Positions 62,436 to 64,000 of a DNA stretch of 64,000 nucleotides are shown here, in pieces (the stretch's first letter is position 1; each line of letters starts with the position of its first letter). A model generated the notes under the pieces. The model saw only the letters and a list, made by a program, of their open reading frames with translations, searched no databases and was not told the DNA's origin. Position numbers and translations under genes: made by a program. The DNA comes from Tenacibaculum lutimaris. GTDB lineage: Bacteria; Bacteroidota; Bacteroidia; Flavobacteriales; Flavobacteriaceae. The stretch is taken from the NCBI RefSeq assembly GCF_003610735.1, contig NZ_RAQM01000007.1, forward strand, positions 372,001 through 436,000, in the 5' to 3' direction.

Positions 62436-64000
62436 ATGATGCAGATTACAGAACAAGAATTGTTAGAAAAATTAAAGGTAAATTTTGGATACGATAGTTT
62501 TCGTTTAGAGCAACAAGCTATTATTGAAAATATATTAGCAAAAAAAGATACGTTGGTTATTATGCCAACAGGGGGAGGAAAGTCTATTTGTTATCAATTA
62601 CCAGCATTATTTTTTGAAGGAGTTACTTTAGTAATCTCTCCATTAATAGCCTTGATGAAAGATCAAGTAGATAGTTTAAAGGCAAACGGAATTCCCGCAA
62701 CTTTTTTTAATAGTAGTCAATCTACCCAAGAGCAGCAAGAAGTGTTCGATGCAATAGCTTCAAAAAGCATAAAACTATTATATGTAGCACCAGAAAGTTT
62801 ATCATTACTCCAAAATGTATTGAACCAATCTTACATAAGTTGCATAGCAGTCGATGAGGCGCACTGTATTTCTGCTTGGGGGCACGATTTTCGTCCTTCA
62901 TACAAACAATTAGCATTTCTTAAAAAGTCGCTACCAGAAACTCCAATTGTAGCCTTAACAGCAACTGCAGATAAAGCTACGCAACAAGATATTTTAGAAC
63001 AGTTAGCTGTACCTTATGCTACACAGTTTATTAGTTCTTTTAATAGAGAGAATATAGCCTTAGAAGTGCGCCCTGCAAACGATAGAGTGCAGCAAATCAT
63101 CAAATTTATTCAGAAAAGACCTAATGAAGCAGGAATAATTTATTGTTTGAGTAGAAAGGCTACAGAGCAACTAGCTAGTAAATTACAACAAAATAACATC
63201 GATGCAAAAGCGTACCATGCAGGATTATCATTTGAAGAAAGAGCCCAAACACAAGAAGATTTTATCAAAGATGATTGCGAGGTAATTTGTGCTACCATTG
63301 CATTTGGAATGGGAATTGACAAATCGAATGTTCGTTGGGTTATTCACTATAATATGCCTAAAAATATAGAAGGCTATTATCAAGAAATTGGACGTTCAGG
63401 TCGTGATGGTTTACCAGCAAAGGCTTTATTATTTCATAGTTATGCAGATGTTATTCAGTTACGCCAGTTTATAGAAAAAACAGGAAATAAAGAAGTGCAA
63501 GAGGCAAAATTAGAAAGGATGAAGCAATTCGCTGAAGCCACGGTTTGTCGAAGAAAAATATTACTGAGTTATTTTGGAGAACTCATAGAAGAAAATTGTG
63601 GAAACTGTGACGTGTGTAAGAATCCTCCCACATTTTTTGATGGAACGGTTATAGCTCAGAAAGGTTTATCAGCTATTTATCGATTACAAGGAAAAGAAGC
63701 TATGGGAACAGTGATTGATGTATTAAGAGGAGCCAAAAATGTGACCGTCTTAGAAAAGAATTACGATAAGCTAAAAACCTATGGTGTAGGTAATGATATT
63801 TCTTGGAGAGATTGGCAACACTATTTAATTCAGTTAACAAATCAAGGGTATTGTCAAATTGCTTTTCATTTAAATAATAGTTTGCAACTAACTGAGTTTT
63901 CAAATAAAGTGCTTTTTGAAGGTGAAAAAGTACAATTAACAACTCCTGTAGAGTTTACAAAAGAAGTAAAAACGGTAGCAAAAGAGAAAAAGAAAAAAGC
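62436..64000 (+). CDS. recQ: ATP-dependent DNA helicase RecQ, C-terminus outside the window
   Basis: The ATG at 62436 (MMQITEQELLEKL; a second ATG follows at once) opens a frame that runs off the right edge after about 521 residues. The superfamily 2 motifs are complete: MPTGGGKSICYQLPAL (motif I), AVDEAHCISAWGHDFRP (motif II, DEAH), ALTATAD (III), AYHAGLS, and QEIGRSGRDG (VI). The zinc-binding Cys set ENCGNCDVCKNPP follows. The winged-helix part has begun by 63650, and the HRDC region is beyond the edge. Confidence 0.95.
   Translation, partial: MMQITEQELLEKLKVNFGYDSFRLEQQAIIENILAKKDTLVIMPTGGGKSICYQLPALFFEGVTLVISPLIALMKDQVDSLKANGIPATFFNSSQSTQEQQEVFDAIASKSIKLLYVAPESLSLLQNVLNQSYISCIAVDEAHCISAWGHDFRPSYKQLAFLKKSLPETPIVALTATADKATQQDILEQLAVPYATQFISSFNRENIALEVRPANDRVQQIIKFIQKRPNEAGIIYCLSRKATEQLASKLQQNNIDAKAYHAGLSFEERAQTQEDFIKDDCEVICATIAFGMGIDKSNVRWVIHYNMPKNIEGYYQEIGRSGRDGLPAKALLFHSYADVIQLRQFIEKTGNKEVQEAKLERMKQFAEATVCRRKILLSYFGELIEENCGNCDVCKNPPTFFDGTVIAQKGLSAIYRLQGKEAMGTVIDVLRGAKNVTVLEKNYDKLKTYGVGNDISWRDWQHYLIQLTNQGYCQIAFHLNNSLQLTEFSNKVLFEGEKVQLTTPVEFTKEVKTVAKEKKKK

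Noticed and set aside
62722..62916. Minus-strand frame inside recQ
   Set aside because: It is antisense to conserved helicase motifs.

Overview
The window reads as a stretch of chromosome from a marine Flavobacteriaceae bacterium (Bacteroidota), close to Tenacibaculum or a relative. The genus is inference. The support is very AT-rich DNA, TonB-dependent receptors, many short Cys-lipobox lipoproteins, families typical of the phylum (DUF4625, DUF3127, DUF6588, DUF5117-type metzincins, M28 and S41 exopeptidases), and repeated matches to the Bacteroidota promoter (TTG, about 19 bp, TAnnTTTG). No rRNA, tRNA, CRISPR array or transposase was seen. Both ends cut a gene: a DUF4625-like lipoprotein at the left and recQ at the right.

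Layout. 1-4.2 kb is a putative metal-uptake locus on the minus strand: a His-rich small protein, a TonB-dependent receptor and two His-rich lipoproteins. 4.3-8.2 kb holds an M3 oligopeptidase and purKE. 8.2-17.5 kb is ordinary: a Rieske-like lipoprotein that lacks both His ligands, greA, a HIT protein, an orphan histidine kinase, a flavin reductase, DUF3127, DUF1456, a DedA-like protein, an FAD protein, atoE and aat. 17.6-18.4 kb is a lone CxxC protein gene bounded by imperfect inverted repeats, like a mobile cassette. 18.5-20.9 kb carries small lipoproteins, two with META domains. 21-28 kb encodes a CocE-type hydrolase, a metzincin and a YgiQ-type radical SAM enzyme. 28-30.3 kb has a SLATT-like protein, a K+ channel, and a cluster of a sigma factor with a Cys-rich tail, a 34-residue peptide with 11 cysteines and a DUF3703 protein. 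30.3-39.5 kb is a run of exported hydrolases and envelope proteins. 39.5-50.4 kb includes ftsE, mdh, gyrB, an unusual AraC-type regulator and asnB. 50.7-52 kb is a cobalamin riboswitch ahead of a beta-propeller-like lipoprotein. 52.1-59.1 kb is a complete trp operon with a Trp-rich leader peptide and attenuator, interrupted by a four-helix-bundle gene inside inverted repeats. 59.2-64 kb carries a tricorn-like S41 protease and recQ.

The strongest candidate for an undescribed system is at 29.1-30.35 kb. The metallothionein-like peptide gene and the DUF3703 gene each have the same two-box element upstream (TGCATC, exactly 17 bp, GTCTG). The gene next to them encodes a sigma factor ending in CC and CxxC motifs. 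This fits a small metal- or thiol-stress regulon read by a self-sensing sigma factor. The elements are visible in the sequence; the regulatory link is inference. Other regulation visible in the sequence: trp attenuation by a leader peptide with three consecutive Trp codons, B12 control of a surface lipoprotein, an orphan promoter-terminator pair that may encode a small RNA, and structured leaders before greA, gyrB and mdh.
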